Source: Dechloromonas hankyongensis (GTDB taxonomy: Bacteria; Pseudomonadota; Gammaproteobacteria; Burkholderiales; Rhodocyclaceae). From it: a DNA stretch of 64,000 bases. The notes beneath the pieces were generated by a model. It ran no database searches and had not been told where the DNA came from. It worked only from the letters and a program-made list of their open reading frames with translations. Below are positions 36,482-44,844 of the stretch, piece by piece. The first letter of the stretch is position 1, and each line of letters starts with the position of its first letter. A program made the position numbers and the translations under genes. The stretch covers positions 1-64,000 of the forward strand of contig NZ_JAKLTN010000003.1 in the NCBI RefSeq assembly GCF_022012295.1, written 5' to 3'.

Positions 36482-37309
36482 ATGACCGACGAACAGCTAC
36501 TCCGCTACAGCCGCCATATTTTGCTCGATGCCCTGGGGATCGAAGGCCAGGAGCGCATTCTGGCCACGCACGCATTGATCGTCGGCGCCGGCGGACTGGG
36601 CTCGCCGGCCGCGCTCTACCTGGCCTCGGCCGGCATCGGCAAGATCACCCTGGTCGATGACGATACGGTCGACTTCACCAATCTGCAACGGCAGATCCTA
36701 CATACCCAGGCCCGCGTCGGCACGGCCAAGGCCGAATCGGGCAAGCAGGCCCTGCAGGCGATCAATCCGGAAATCGACATCGTTCCGTTGCAGCAGCGTC
36801 TGTCCGGCGAAGCGCTCGACGCCCTGGTCGCTACCGCCGATATCGTTCTCGACTGCACCGACAATTTCGCGACGCGGCACGCCATCAACCGGGCCTGTGT
36901 GCATCACAAGAAGCCGCTGGTGTCCGGCGCTGCCATCCGTTTCGACGGCCAGATCAGCGTCTACGACCTGCGCCAGGACGACTCGCCGTGCTACCACTGT
37001 CTGTTTCCGGAAGGTGAGGACGTCGAGGAAGTGCGCTGTGCGGTGATGGGGGTATTTGCGCCGCTAACCGGTATCGTCGGCACCATGCAGGCCGCCGAGG
37101 CCCTCAAGCTGGCCGCCGGCATTGGCGAATCGCTAAGCGGCCGACTGTTGCTGCTCGATGCGCTAGAAATGGAATGGCGCAGTATCCGCTTCAAGAAGGA
37201 TGCCGGCTGCGCGGTTTGCGGACCTACTGAGGACGGGCAATTACCCGGATATCTGCCCCGATCTGACGCAGATCGCGGATCTGCAGACGGCGCTTGCCGT
37301 CTAGCGTAG
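36482..37309 (+). CDS. moeB: MoeB/ThiF/HesA family adenylyltransferase
   Basis: E1-like enzyme (275 residues) that adenylates the C-terminal glycine of a sulfur carrier such as MoaD or ThiS. The ATP-binding GAGGLGSPAALYLASAG and the DDDTVDFTNLQRQ motif are clear, with DCTDNFATRHAINRAC later. Zinc cysteine pairs are CYHCLF and CAVCG. A normal MoeB would end soon after CAVCG, but here the frame runs 25 more residues ([27 protein letters not shown]) antisense to the 3' end of ribD. That tail is probably read-through after loss of the original stop. MoeB versus ThiF cannot be separated by sequence alone. Confidence 0.9.
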   Translation: MTDEQLLRYSRHILLDALGIEGQERILATHALIVGAGGLGSPAALYLASAGIGKITLVDDDTVDFTNLQRQILHTQARVGTAKAESGKQALQAINPEIDIVPLQQRLSGEALDALVATADIVLDCTDNFATRHAINRACVHHKKPLVSGAAIRFDGQISVYDLRQDDSPCYHCLFPEGEDVEEVRCAVMGVFAPLTGIVGTMQAAEALKLAAGIGESLSGRLLLLDALEMEWRSIRFKKDAGCAVCGPTEDGQLPGYLPRSDADRGSADGACRLA

Positions 37310-38312
37310 CCAGTTCCGGCAGGTTGAACAGGCCGCTGGCCTCGTGGCCGATCAGGCACGGCGCCAGGTAAAGCAGCAACTCATCGACCAGGCCTTCGCG
37401 CAGCAGCGAACCGTTCAGCTTGAAGCCGGCTTCGGCATGCACCTCATTGATGCCACGCTCGGCGAGCGCGGCGAGCAAGGCCGCCAGATCGACCTTGCCG
37501 GATGGATTGGGCAGGATCAGCACCTCCGCCCCGGCGGCACGCAGTTGCTCAATTTTCCTGGCGTCGTCGACCGCACCGGCTATCAAGGTCGGGCCGCCTT
37601 GCAGGATGCGCGCCGCAAGCGGCGTTTCCAGCTTGCTATCGACCACGACGCGCAAGGGCTGGCGGGTCGTTTCAACGTCGCGCACGTTCAGTTGCGGATC
37701 GTCGTCGCGCACCGTGCCGATACCGGTCAGGATGGCGCACGCCCGCGCCCGCCAGGCATGACCGTCACGCCGCGCCTCAGGCCCGGTGATCCACTGGCTG
37801 ATGCCATTATTCAGAGCAGTCTTGCCATCCAGGCTGGCCGCCGCCTTGACGCGCAGCCAGGGACGACCGCGGGTCATGCGCGAGACGAAACCGATATTCA
37901 GTTCGCGCGCTTCGTTTTCCAGGAGGCCGCTCGCCGTGGCGATGCCGACGGCCTGCAGCAAGGCCAGGCCCTTGCCGGCGACTAGCGGATTGGGATCGGT
38001 CATCGCCGCAACGACACGTGATACACCTGCCGCGATCAGGGCTTCGGCGCAGGGCGGCGTGCGGCCGTAGTGGCTGCACGGCTCCAGCGTCACGTAGGCG
38101 GTCGTCCCCTTGGCCTTGTCACCGGCGGCACGCAGGGCATGCACTTCGGCATGCGGTTCGCCAGCCTTCTCATGCCAGCCTTCGCCGACGATTTCACCAT
38201 CACGAACCAACACGCAGCCGACCCGCGGATTGGGCGACGTCGTCCACAAGCCGCGCTCGGCGAGTTGCAAGGCGCGGGCCATCATGCCGTGATCGACGGC
38301 AGTAAAGCTCAT
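37224..38312 (-). CDS. ribD: Bifunctional riboflavin biosynthesis deaminase/reductase RibD
   Basis: A 362-residue enzyme for two steps of riboflavin synthesis. The N-terminal deaminase (about residues 1-145) has the zinc motifs [12 protein letters not shown] and [16 protein letters not shown]. The C-terminal reductase (about 150-360) has [18 protein letters not shown] and the [14 protein letters not shown] segment. It ends antisense to the moeB tail, with an 86-base convergent overlap. It starts inside the nrdR stop (ATGA), consistent with the common nrdR-ribD operon. Confidence 0.96.
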   Translation of the reverse strand: MSFTAVDHGMMARALQLAERGLWTTSPNPRVGCVLVRDGEIVGEGWHEKAGEPHAEVHALRAAGDKAKGTTAYVTLEPCSHYGRTPPCAEALIAAGVSRVVAAMTDPNPLVAGKGLALLQAVGIATASGLLENEARELNIGFVSRMTRGRPWLRVKAAASLDGKTALNNGISQWITGPEARRDGHAWRARACAILTGIGTVRDDDPQLNVRDVETTRQPLRVVVDSKLETPLAARILQGGPTLIAGAVDDARKIEQLRAAGAEVLILPNPSGKVDLAALLAALAERGINEVHAEAGFKLNGSLLREGLVDELLLYLAPCLIGHEASGLFNLPELATLDGKRRLQIRDLRQIGADIRVIARPQ

Positions 38313-38773
38313 TTTTTCTTGGCGGCGGGGGAAACTTCGCGGATGGCGCGGGAGAAGGCATCCACGTCTTCGAAATTGCGGTACACCGAGGCAAATCGGA
38401 TGTAGGCCACCTTGTCGAGCTTCTTCAGCTCGCGCATGACCAGCTCGCCTAGTTGCTGAGTGCTGACTTCACGCTCGCCGGCCGACAGCAGCATTTCCTC
38501 GATATCGGCGACGGCGGCATCGACCGACTCGATGGACACCGGACGCTTGCGCAGCGCCAGTTCCAGGCTGGCGCGCAGCTTGGCCCGCTGAAACTCGGTG
38601 CGCAGACCGTTTTTCTTGACCACCTGTGGCAACTGGATTTCAGCGCGCTCGTAGGTCGTGAAGCGCTTGTCGCAGGCATTGCACTTCCGGCGGCGGCGGA
38701 CGACATCGCCTTCGTCATTCAGACGGGTATCGGCAACCGCCGTGTCTTCCGCGCCACAGAAAGGACATTTCAT
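38309..38773 (-). CDS. nrdR: Transcriptional repressor NrdR
   Basis: A 154-residue regulator of ribonucleotide reductase genes. The N-terminal zinc ribbon uses [11 protein letters not shown] and KCNACDKRF (residues 3-35), followed by the ATP-cone (about 49-139, [29 protein letters not shown]) that reads the ATP/dATP ratio. Full family length and an intact zinc ribbon. It lies downstream of glyA with element B in between, and is coupled to ribD by a four-base overlap. Confidence 0.98.
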   Translation of the reverse strand: MKCPFCGAEDTAVADTRLNDEGDVVRRRRKCNACDKRFTTYERAEIQLPQVVKKNGLRTEFQRAKLRASLELALRKRPVSIESVDAAVADIEEMLLSAGEREVSTQQLGELVMRELKKLDKVAYIRFASVYRNFEDVDAFSRAIREVSPAAKKK

Positions 38774-38794
38774 AGTGCTTAGCTGTTAGATATC

Positions 38795-38853
38795 AGGAAC
38801 CGGAGGGAGGATCGGCCGGGTTTGCTAACGCTCGACCCTCAATCCTCGTTCCT
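38795..38853. repeat. Palindromic intergenic element B
   Basis: Outer arms AGGAAC (38795-38800) and GTTCCT (38848-38853), with further pairing of GGAGG-type and CCTC blocks inside. Related in sequence and layout to element A at 36419-36479. It fills the glyA-nrdR gap and might also act as a weak glyA terminator, though no T-run follows. Confidence 0.5.
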
Positions 38854-38855
38854 AA

Positions 38856-40106
38856 TTACTCGCCGTAGACCGGGAAGCGCTTGCACAGGGCGGAGACCTT
38901 CTCGCGCACCGTGGCGGCAACCGCGTCGTCGTTCGGGGCGTCGAGCACGTCGGCGACCAGGTGGGCAATCTGCTCGGCCTCGATTTCGGTGAAGCCGCGG
39001 GTGGTCATGGCCGGCGAACCGATACGGATGCCGGAGGTGACGAACGGCTTCTGCGGGTCGTTCGGGATGCCGTTCTTGTTGACCGTGATGTGGGCACGGC
39101 CCAGAGCGGCCTCGGCGTCCTTGCCGGTGATGTTCTTGGCGCGCAGGTCGACCAGGAAAACGTGGCTCTCGGTACGGCCGGAGACGATGCGCAGACCGCG
39201 CTCTTCGCCGAGCACGCGAGCCATCACGCGGGCGTTGTTGATGACCTGTTCCTGGTAGTTCTTGAAGGACGGCGAAGCGGCTTCCTTGAAGGCGACAGCC
39301 TTGGCAGCGATGACGTGCTCCAGCGGGCCGCCTTGCAGCCCCGGGAAGATGGCGGAATTGAGGGCCTTTTCGTGCTCGGCCTTCATCAGGATCACGCCGC
39401 CGCGCGGACCGCGCAGGGTCTTGTGCGTGGTCGAGGTGACGACATCGGCGAACGGCACCGGGTTCGGATAGAAACCGGCGGCGATCAGGCCGGCATAGTG
39501 AGCCATGTCGACCCAGAAAATGGCGCCGACTTCCTTGGCGATCTTGGCGAAACGCTCCCAGTCGATACGCAGGGCGTAGGCAGAGGCACCGGCGACGATG
39601 ATCTTCGGCTTGTGCTCGCGGGCCAGCGCTTCCATCTTGTCGTAGTCAATCTCTTCCTTCTCGTTCAGGCCGTAGGAAACGACGTTGAACCACTTGCCGG
39701 ACATGTTGAGTGCCATGCCGTGAGTCAGGTGACCGCCTTCGGCCAGGCTCATGCCCATGATGGTATCGCCCGGCTTGGCGAAGGCCATCAGCACGGCCTG
39801 GTTGGCCTGCGAACCCGAATTCGGCTGGACGTTGGCGGCTTCGGCGCCGAACAGCTTCTTCAGGCGATCGATGGCGATCTGCTCGGCGACGTCGACGTGC
39901 TCACAGCCACCGTAGTAGCGCTTGCCCGGGTAGCCTTCGGCGTACTTGTTCGTCAGCTGGGAGCCTTGGGCTTCCATGACAGCCTTGCTGACGTAGTTTT
40001 CGGACGCGATCAGTTCGATGTGGTCTTCCTGACGCTGGTTCTCGGCTTCGATAGCCTTCCAGAGTTCGGGGTCAACTTTTGCCAGGGTGTCTTTCGCGGA
40101 AAACAT
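38856..40106 (-). CDS. glyA: Serine hydroxymethyltransferase
   Basis: PLP enzyme (416 residues) that interconverts serine and glycine while charging tetrahydrofolate with a one-carbon unit. The PLP lysine lies in [15 protein letters not shown]. Other motifs are [31 protein letters not shown] and [14 protein letters not shown]. The length equals the E. coli enzyme within one residue. It functions with ThyA and FolA, also encoded in this window, in the thymidylate cycle. It follows a histidine phosphatase gene by 42 bases on the same strand; a TAAAAT at the complement of 40143-40148 is a possible -10. Confidence 0.98.
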   Translation of the reverse strand: MFSAKDTLAKVDPELWKAIEAENQRQEDHIELIASENYVSKAVMEAQGSQLTNKYAEGYPGKRYYGGCEHVDVAEQIAIDRLKKLFGAEAANVQPNSGSQANQAVLMAFAKPGDTIMGMSLAEGGHLTHGMALNMSGKWFNVVSYGLNEKEEIDYDKMEALAREHKPKIIVAGASAYALRIDWERFAKIAKEVGAIFWVDMAHYAGLIAAGFYPNPVPFADVVTSTTHKTLRGPRGGVILMKAEHEKALNSAIFPGLQGGPLEHVIAAKAVAFKEAASPSFKNYQEQVINNARVMARVLGEERGLRIVSGRTESHVFLVDLRAKNITGKDAEAALGRAHITVNKNGIPNDPQKPFVTSGIRIGSPAMTTRGFTEIEAEQIAHLVADVLDAPNDDAVAATVREKVSALCKRFPVYGE

Positions 40107-40148
40107 GGGGATAGCCTCAAGCCATTGAAGAAAAGGGGGAAGATTTTA

Positions 40149-40802
40149 TCACGAAGGCAGTTCGTCAAGGGCGCCCGGCTCCAGATGGTCGGTTTCGCCC
40201 CAGGTCTCGAGCTGCCAGACGCCATTCAAGACGGATATCCAGTTGATGCCGGCATTGGGAATCAGGAAATCGCGCGGCATTTCGAGCGGATTGCCGCGCA
40301 CGAAGCGGTTGATGACATCGAGCACGCCGCCGTGCAGGACCACTGCCACATTCCGCCCGGGATGGGCGGAGGCAATTTCCTGCAGCTTGCCGGTGACGCG
40401 GGCGAACATCGCTTTCAGGCTCTCGCCGTTCTCGAAGTCGTAATCGGCATTGCGCCCCTCGAAGGCGGCATAACCGGCCGGGTGATGGGCCTTGGCCTCA
40501 TCGTAGGTCAGCCCCTCGAAAACGCCATAGCGCCGCTCGCGCATTTCCGGCACGGCAGTCGGAGCCAGGCCGATTTCGGCGCCGATGGCCTGCGCCGTCG
40601 TCCACGCCCGCTTCAGGTCGCTGCTGTAGAGCGCCACCAGGGCGGCCCCTTTCAGCCAGCGCCCGGCAGCGACGGCCTGCCGGCAGCCGGTTTCGTTGAG
40701 GCCGATATCGATCTGCCCCTGAATGCGCCGCTCGGCATTCCATTCGGTCTCGCCGTGCCGCACCAGACAGATGCGAGTTGGCGCGCTTGTAGGGATTTCC
40801 AT
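40149..40802 (-). CDS. Histidine phosphatase superfamily protein (GpmB/CobC-like)
   Basis: A 217-residue phosphoglycerate-mutase-fold protein. The catalytic phosphohistidine is in LVRHGETEWNAERRIQG, the second histidine in VVLHGGVLDVI, and the acid in MRERRYGVFEGLTYDEA. Such proteins dephosphorylate small metabolites; candidates include alpha-ribazole phosphate (CobC) or phosphosugars, and the family alone does not decide. Two adjacent ATGs exist (40805 and 40802); the second has better spacing from AAGGG. The next gene downstream is glyA. Confidence 0.88.
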   Translation of the reverse strand: MEIPTSAPTRICLVRHGETEWNAERRIQGQIDIGLNETGCRQAVAAGRWLKGAALVALYSSDLKRAWTTAQAIGAEIGLAPTAVPEMRERRYGVFEGLTYDEAKAHHPAGYAAFEGRNADYDFENGESLKAMFARVTGKLQEIASAHPGRNVAVVLHGGVLDVINRFVRGNPLEMPRDFLIPNAGINWISVLNGVWQLETWGETDHLEPGALDELPS

Positions 40803-40905
40803 CATTTCGCCCTTGTAACCATCACTATAGATTTGCAACTTAGGGGCAACCCGAGCCGCTCTGAGAAGCCGGCCATATTTTATCAATCAATCGAGGAGGA
40901 CTTTC

Positions 40906-41499
40906 GTGACCCTTCTGCTCAAGCTCTCGCAGCTGATCGATCGGCTCAACGGGTATGTTGCCAAAGGCGCATTCTGGCTGGTCCTGCTGATGACCATCGT
41001 CAGCTCAGCCAACGCCGTCGTCCGCTTTCTTTTTGACTACAGTTCGAACGGCCTGCTGGAAATCCAGTGGTACCTGTTCGCCGCCGTTTTCCTGCTTTGC
41101 TCGCCTTATACGTTGCAGAAGAACGAGCACGTGCGGATCGACGTGCTATCCGGCAAGTTGTCGCCGCGTGGCCACGCCGTGATCGACATTATCGGCAGCC
41201 TGTTCTTCCTGCTGCCCATGGTGGTGCTGATTCTCTGGCTATCGCTGCCGCTGATTGCCGAATCGATCAAAATTAACGAAATGTCGGCCAACGCCGGCGG
41301 CCTGATCCGCTGGCCGGTGAAGATCCTGCTGCCGATCGGCTTTACGCTGCTCGCCTTGCAGGGCGTATCGGAACTGATCAAACGCATCGCCTTCCTGGCC
41401 GGTCGTATCGATGACCCGAACCACAAGGATAAGGGCCCGTCGGCCGAAGAAGAACTGGCTGCCGCCATTGCCGCCGCCAAAGCCAAGGAGGCCAAATAA
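40906..41499 (+). CDS. TRAP transporter small permease (DctQ type)
   Basis: A 197-residue inner membrane protein with four membrane segments (for example FWLVLLMTIVSSANAVVRFLF, WYLFAAVFLLCSPYTL, IIGSLFFLLPMVVLILWL and ILLPIGFTLLALQGVSELI). It carries the DctQ signature LEIQWYLFAAVFLLCSPYTLQKNEHVRIDVL. The C-terminus has a charged tail of about 30 residues ending in an Ala/Lys/Glu helix. GAGGAGGAC precedes the GTG start. The large permease begins at its last base (TAATG). The binding protein gene lies 2.2 kb further on, on the other strand. Confidence 0.93.
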   Translation: MTLLLKLSQLIDRLNGYVAKGAFWLVLLMTIVSSANAVVRFLFDYSSNGLLEIQWYLFAAVFLLCSPYTLQKNEHVRIDVLSGKLSPRGHAVIDIIGSLFFLLPMVVLILWLSLPLIAESIKINEMSANAGGLIRWPVKILLPIGFTLLALQGVSELIKRIAFLAGRIDDPNHKDKGPSAEEELAAAIAAAKAKEAK

Positions 41500-42974
41500 T
41501 GGAATGGGTCATCGCCAATATGGCGCCGTTGATGTTCGGCGCCCTCGTGCTGTTCCTCCTCTTCGGCTATCCGGTCGCCTTCGCACTGGCTGCCAACGGC
41601 ATCGTCTTCGGCCTGCTCGGCATCGAGCTCGGCCTGCTCACCCCGGCCCTGTTCCAGGCCCTGCCCGAGCGCATCTTCGGCATCATGGCCAACGACACGC
41701 TGCTCGCCATTCCGTTCTTCACCTTCATGGGGCTGATACTTGAACGATCCGGCATGGCCGAGGACCTGCTCGACACCATCGGCCAGTTGTTCGGCCCGAT
41801 GCGCGGCGGCCTGGCCTATGCGGTGATCTTCGTCGGCGCCCTGCTCGCCGCGACGACCGGCGTGGTCGCCGCCTCGGTGATCTCGATGGGCCTGATCTCG
41901 CTGCCCATCATGCTGCGCTACGGCTACGACAAGCGCCTCGCTTCCGGCGTCATCGCCGCCTCCGGCACGCTGGCCCAGATCATCCCGCCGTCGCTGGTCC
42001 TGATCATCATGGCCGACCAGCTCGGCCGCTCGGTCGGCGACATGTACGAAGGCGCAATGGTCCCCGGCCTGGTGCTGACCAGCCTGTATGTCGGCTACGT
42101 CGCCATCCTGTCCATCCTCAAGCCCAACACCTGCCCGGCCCTGCCGCCGGAAGCCCGCACCTTGCGCGGCTTCAAGCTGATGCTGCGTGTGCTGACCACG
42201 CTGGTGCCGCCGCTGGTGCTGATCTTCCTGGTCCTCGGCACCATCTTCCTCGGCATCGCCACACCGACCGAAGGCGGCGCCATGGGTGCGGCCGGCGCAC
42301 TGATCCTGGCCATCGCCCGCAAACGGCTGTCGTTCAAGCTGCTCAAGCAGGCCATGGAAACCACCGGCAAGCTGTCGTCCTTCGTGGTTTTCATCCTGGT
42401 CGGCTCGACGGTGTTCGGCCTGGTCTTCCGCGGCGTAAACGGCGACCTGTGGGTCGAACACCTGCTGCTCGGGCTGCCGGGCGGTCAGGTCGGCTTCCTG
42501 ATCGTGGTCAACATCCTGGTTTTCGTGCTGGCCTTCTTCCTCGACTTCTTCGAACTGTCCTTCATCATCGTGCCGCTGCTCGCGCCGGTCGCCGACAAGC
42601 TGGGCATCGACCTGGTCTGGTTCGGCGTCCTGCTGGCGGTCAACATGCAGACCTCCTTCATGCACCCGCCGTTCGGCTTCGCGCTGTTCTACCTGCGCTC
42701 GGTGGCCCCCAGCTCGATCAAGACGACGGACATCTACTGGGGGGCCATCCCCTTCGTCTGCATCCAGATCATCATGGTGGCGATCATCATCGTCTTCCCG
42801 AACATCGTCAGCTACGGCGATCCGGCCGAGCGGGCGCGCATCGAGCAGCAGGGCGAGAGCGGCGGCGCCGATCTCGAGTCGCTGATGCGCGGCGAAGCCG
42901 GCAGCAGCAGCGACAACAAGGACAGCGACAACAGCGCCGACCTGTTGAAGAATCTGCAAAGCAACGACAAGTAA
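41499..42974 (+). CDS. TRAP transporter large permease (DctM type)
   Basis: A 491-residue polytopic protein with about twelve membrane segments that drives Na+-coupled uptake with the small permease. Family signatures include LLFGYPVAFALAANGIVFG, IPFFTFMGLILERSGMAEDLL, TTGVVAASVISMGLISLPIML and TPTEGGAMGAAGALILA. A hydrophilic tail of about 45 residues after the last membrane segment (GESGGADLESLMRGEAGSSSDN onward) is unusually long. A strong terminator follows its stop. Confidence 0.95.
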   Translation: MEWVIANMAPLMFGALVLFLLFGYPVAFALAANGIVFGLLGIELGLLTPALFQALPERIFGIMANDTLLAIPFFTFMGLILERSGMAEDLLDTIGQLFGPMRGGLAYAVIFVGALLAATTGVVAASVISMGLISLPIMLRYGYDKRLASGVIAASGTLAQIIPPSLVLIIMADQLGRSVGDMYEGAMVPGLVLTSLYVGYVAILSILKPNTCPALPPEARTLRGFKLMLRVLTTLVPPLVLIFLVLGTIFLGIATPTEGGAMGAAGALILAIARKRLSFKLLKQAMETTGKLSSFVVFILVGSTVFGLVFRGVNGDLWVEHLLLGLPGGQVGFLIVVNILVFVLAFFLDFFELSFIIVPLLAPVADKLGIDLVWFGVLLAVNMQTSFMHPPFGFALFYLRSVAPSSIKTTDIYWGAIPFVCIQIIMVAIIIVFPNIVSYGDPAERARIEQQGESGGADLESLMRGEAGSSSDNKDSDNSADLLKNLQSNDK

Positions 42975-43001
42975 GCTTTCGACAAGACGTAATCCCATTT
43001 G

Positions 43002-43026
43002 GCGGGGCTTCGGCCCCGCTTTTTTT
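43002..43026 (+). terminator. Terminator after the TRAP permease genes
   Basis: Stem GCGGGGC (43002-43008) pairs with GCCCCGC (43013-43019) around a four-base loop and is followed by eight T. Confidence 0.92.
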
Positions 43027-43129
43027 CGTTATGAATCCTGACTATCATGCTGATCGGCATTGATCATTGGCCGGCGCCACAGCGGCGGAGGACAATTCAC
43101 CCATCAATTCACGACATCAGGAGATCACC

Positions 43130-43594
43130 ATGGATATCGGAATCACCAAAAAAGATCGCGAAAAAATTGCTGACGGGCTGTCGCACCTGCTGGCCGACTC
43201 CTTCACGCTCTACCTGAAGACCCACAATTTCCACTGGAACGTTACCGGGCCGATGTTCAACACCCTGCACGTGATGTTCATGGACCAGTACACCGAATTG
43301 TGGAACGCCCTCGACCTGATCGCCGAACGCATCCGCGCCCTGGGCGTCGCCGCCCCGGGAACCTACCGCGAGTTCGCCAAGCTAACCGTCATCAAGGAAA
43401 GCGAAGGCAAGGTCAGCGCCGAAGAGATGATCAAGCAACTGGTCGCCGGCCAGGAGGCCGTCACCAAGACGGCGCGCAGCATTTTCCCGCTGGTCGACAA
43501 GGCCGGTGACGAGCCGACCGCCGACCTGCTGACCCAGCGCATGCAGATCCACGAAAAGAATGCCTGGATGCTGCGCAGCCTGCTGGAAAACTGA
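43130..43594 (+). CDS. dps: Dps family DNA-binding ferritin-like protein
   Basis: A 154-residue Dps/miniferritin that oxidises and stores iron and protects DNA. The inter-subunit ferroxidase ligands are visible: [43 protein letters not shown]. The N-terminal tail is short ([12 protein letters not shown]), so DNA binding may be weak or depend on its few lysines. CAGGAGATCACC is the ribosome site; upstream codons in frame are not needed. The gene sits alone between two terminators, inside the TRAP locus. Confidence 0.95.
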   Translation: MDIGITKKDREKIADGLSHLLADSFTLYLKTHNFHWNVTGPMFNTLHVMFMDQYTELWNALDLIAERIRALGVAAPGTYREFAKLTVIKESEGKVSAEEMIKQLVAGQEAVTKTARSIFPLVDKAGDEPTADLLTQRMQIHEKNAWMLRSLLEN

Positions 43595-43611
43595 GCGGAA
43601 CGAACGGCCAT

Positions 43612-43641
43612 GAAAAAACCCGCGGAATCCGCGGGTTTTTT
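43612..43641. terminator. Bidirectional terminator between dps and the TRAP binding protein
   Basis: A 13-base-pair stem (43612-43624 with 43629-43641) with A-run on one side and T-run on the other, so it can stop transcription from both the rightward dps and the leftward binding-protein gene. Confidence 0.9.
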
Positions 43642-43658
43642 GTTGGGGCGACGGGCGC

Positions 43659-44747
43659 TTACTTGTGCGATTGCAGGAAGCGGTCCATGCGCATTTCGGC
43701 GACGCTGAACCAGGCGTTCTGCGTCTTCCGGTATTTCTCCCATTCCGTATAGATCTTCTTGAACGCCGGGTTCTTGGCGGATTCGTCGGCGTAGATCTGC
43801 TGGGCCGCCTTGTACGCGGCATCGAGAATCTCGTCGGAGAAGGAATGCAGCTTGACGCCGCTCTGCAGCAGCTTGGACAGGGCGATCGGGTTCTTGTGGT
43901 CGTATTCGGCCATCATCGTCACGTTGGCTTCGAACGCCGCGGCCTGGAAGGCTTCCTGGTACTCCTTCGGCAGCTTGTCCCATTCCTTCTTGTTCACGAA
44001 GAAGTGGATGGTCGGGCCGGATTCCCAGAAGCCCGGGTAGTAGTAGTTCTTGGCGACCTTGTAGAAGCCGAGCTTCTCGTCGTCGTACGGACCGACCCAT
44101 TCGGCGGCGTCGATGGTGCCTTTTTCCAGAGCCGGATAGATGTCGCCGCCGGCGATCTGTTGCGGCACGACGCCCAGTTCGTTGAAGACGGTGCCGCCAA
44201 GGCCGGCAATCCGCATCTTGACACCCTTGAGGTCAGCCAGCGTCTTCACTTCCTTGCGCCACCAGCCGCCCATCTGGGTACCGGTATTGCCACCGGCGAA
44301 GGAAACGACGTTGTAGTTGCCGTAGAACTCGTCGAGCAGCTTCTGGCCGCCGCCATAGTAGATCCAGGCGTTCATCTGGCGGGCGTTCATGCCGAACGGC
44401 ACGGCCGTGCCGAAACCGAAGGTCTTGTCCTTGCCGACGTAGTAGTAGGAGCAGGTGTGGCAGCACTCGACGGTGCCCTGCTGCACGGCGTCCAGCGCCT
44501 GCAGGCCGGGAACGATTTCACCGCCGGGGAAGACGCGGATGTCGAACTTGCCATTGGTCATGGCACGCAGTCGGTTGGCCAGGACGTCGGCACCGCCGTA
44601 GATGGTATCCAGGCTCTTCGGGAAGGACGAGGTCAGGCGCCACTTGATGGTCGGCGCCGATTGGGCGATTGCGGGAGCAGCCAGGGTGGTTGCCGCGCCG
44701 GCAGCGGCGCCGACGGAAGCTTTTTTCAGGAAGTCACGGCGTTGCAT
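43659..44747 (-). CDS. TRAP transporter substrate-binding protein, TakP-like
   Basis: A 362-residue periplasmic DctP-type receptor with a twin-arginine signal (MQRRDFLKKASVGAAAG). It resembles Rhodobacter TakP, the alpha-keto acid receptor: shared blocks include RLTSSFPKSLDTIYGGAD, VPGLQALDAVQQGTVECCHT, NTGTQMGGWWR, VVPQQIAGGDIYPALEKGTIDA, EWVGPYDDEKLGF and the NPAFKKI tail. Pyruvate or similar 2-oxo acids are therefore likely ligands, inferred by similarity. The ATG at 44747 follows GGAGACAAT; earlier in-frame codons are not needed. It is transcribed against dps and the permeases, so expression is separately controlled. Confidence 0.93.
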   Translation of the reverse strand: MQRRDFLKKASVGAAAGAATTLAAPAIAQSAPTIKWRLTSSFPKSLDTIYGGADVLANRLRAMTNGKFDIRVFPGGEIVPGLQALDAVQQGTVECCHTCSYYYVGKDKTFGFGTAVPFGMNARQMNAWIYYGGGQKLLDEFYGNYNVVSFAGGNTGTQMGGWWRKEVKTLADLKGVKMRIAGLGGTVFNELGVVPQQIAGGDIYPALEKGTIDAAEWVGPYDDEKLGFYKVAKNYYYPGFWESGPTIHFFVNKKEWDKLPKEYQEAFQAAAFEANVTMMAEYDHKNPIALSKLLQSGVKLHSFSDEILDAAYKAAQQIYADESAKNPAFKKIYTEWEKYRKTQNAWFSVAEMRMDRFLQSHK

Positions 44748-44844
44748 ATTGTCTCCTCTAAACGGGTAAGTCACGTCAAGCCTATTGGCTGAGCGTATTC
44801 TTCATCATTCCAGAAGATTTTACGAATAGTGGAAAACCCTTAGC

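Noticed and set aside
40143..40168. glyA promoter candidate TTGACG/TAAAAT
   Set aside because: The spacer is only 14 bases, too short for a confident sigma-70 promoter; mentioned only as a possible -10.
38961..41036. A 691-codon plus-strand frame across glyA and the phosphatase gene
   Set aside because: It spans two well-supported minus-strand genes and their gap; no domain is recognisable.
41106..42998. A 630-codon minus-strand frame opposite the TRAP permeases
   Set aside because: Strongly biased composition (Gln, Glu, Asp, Gly) produced by reading membrane-protein codons backwards.
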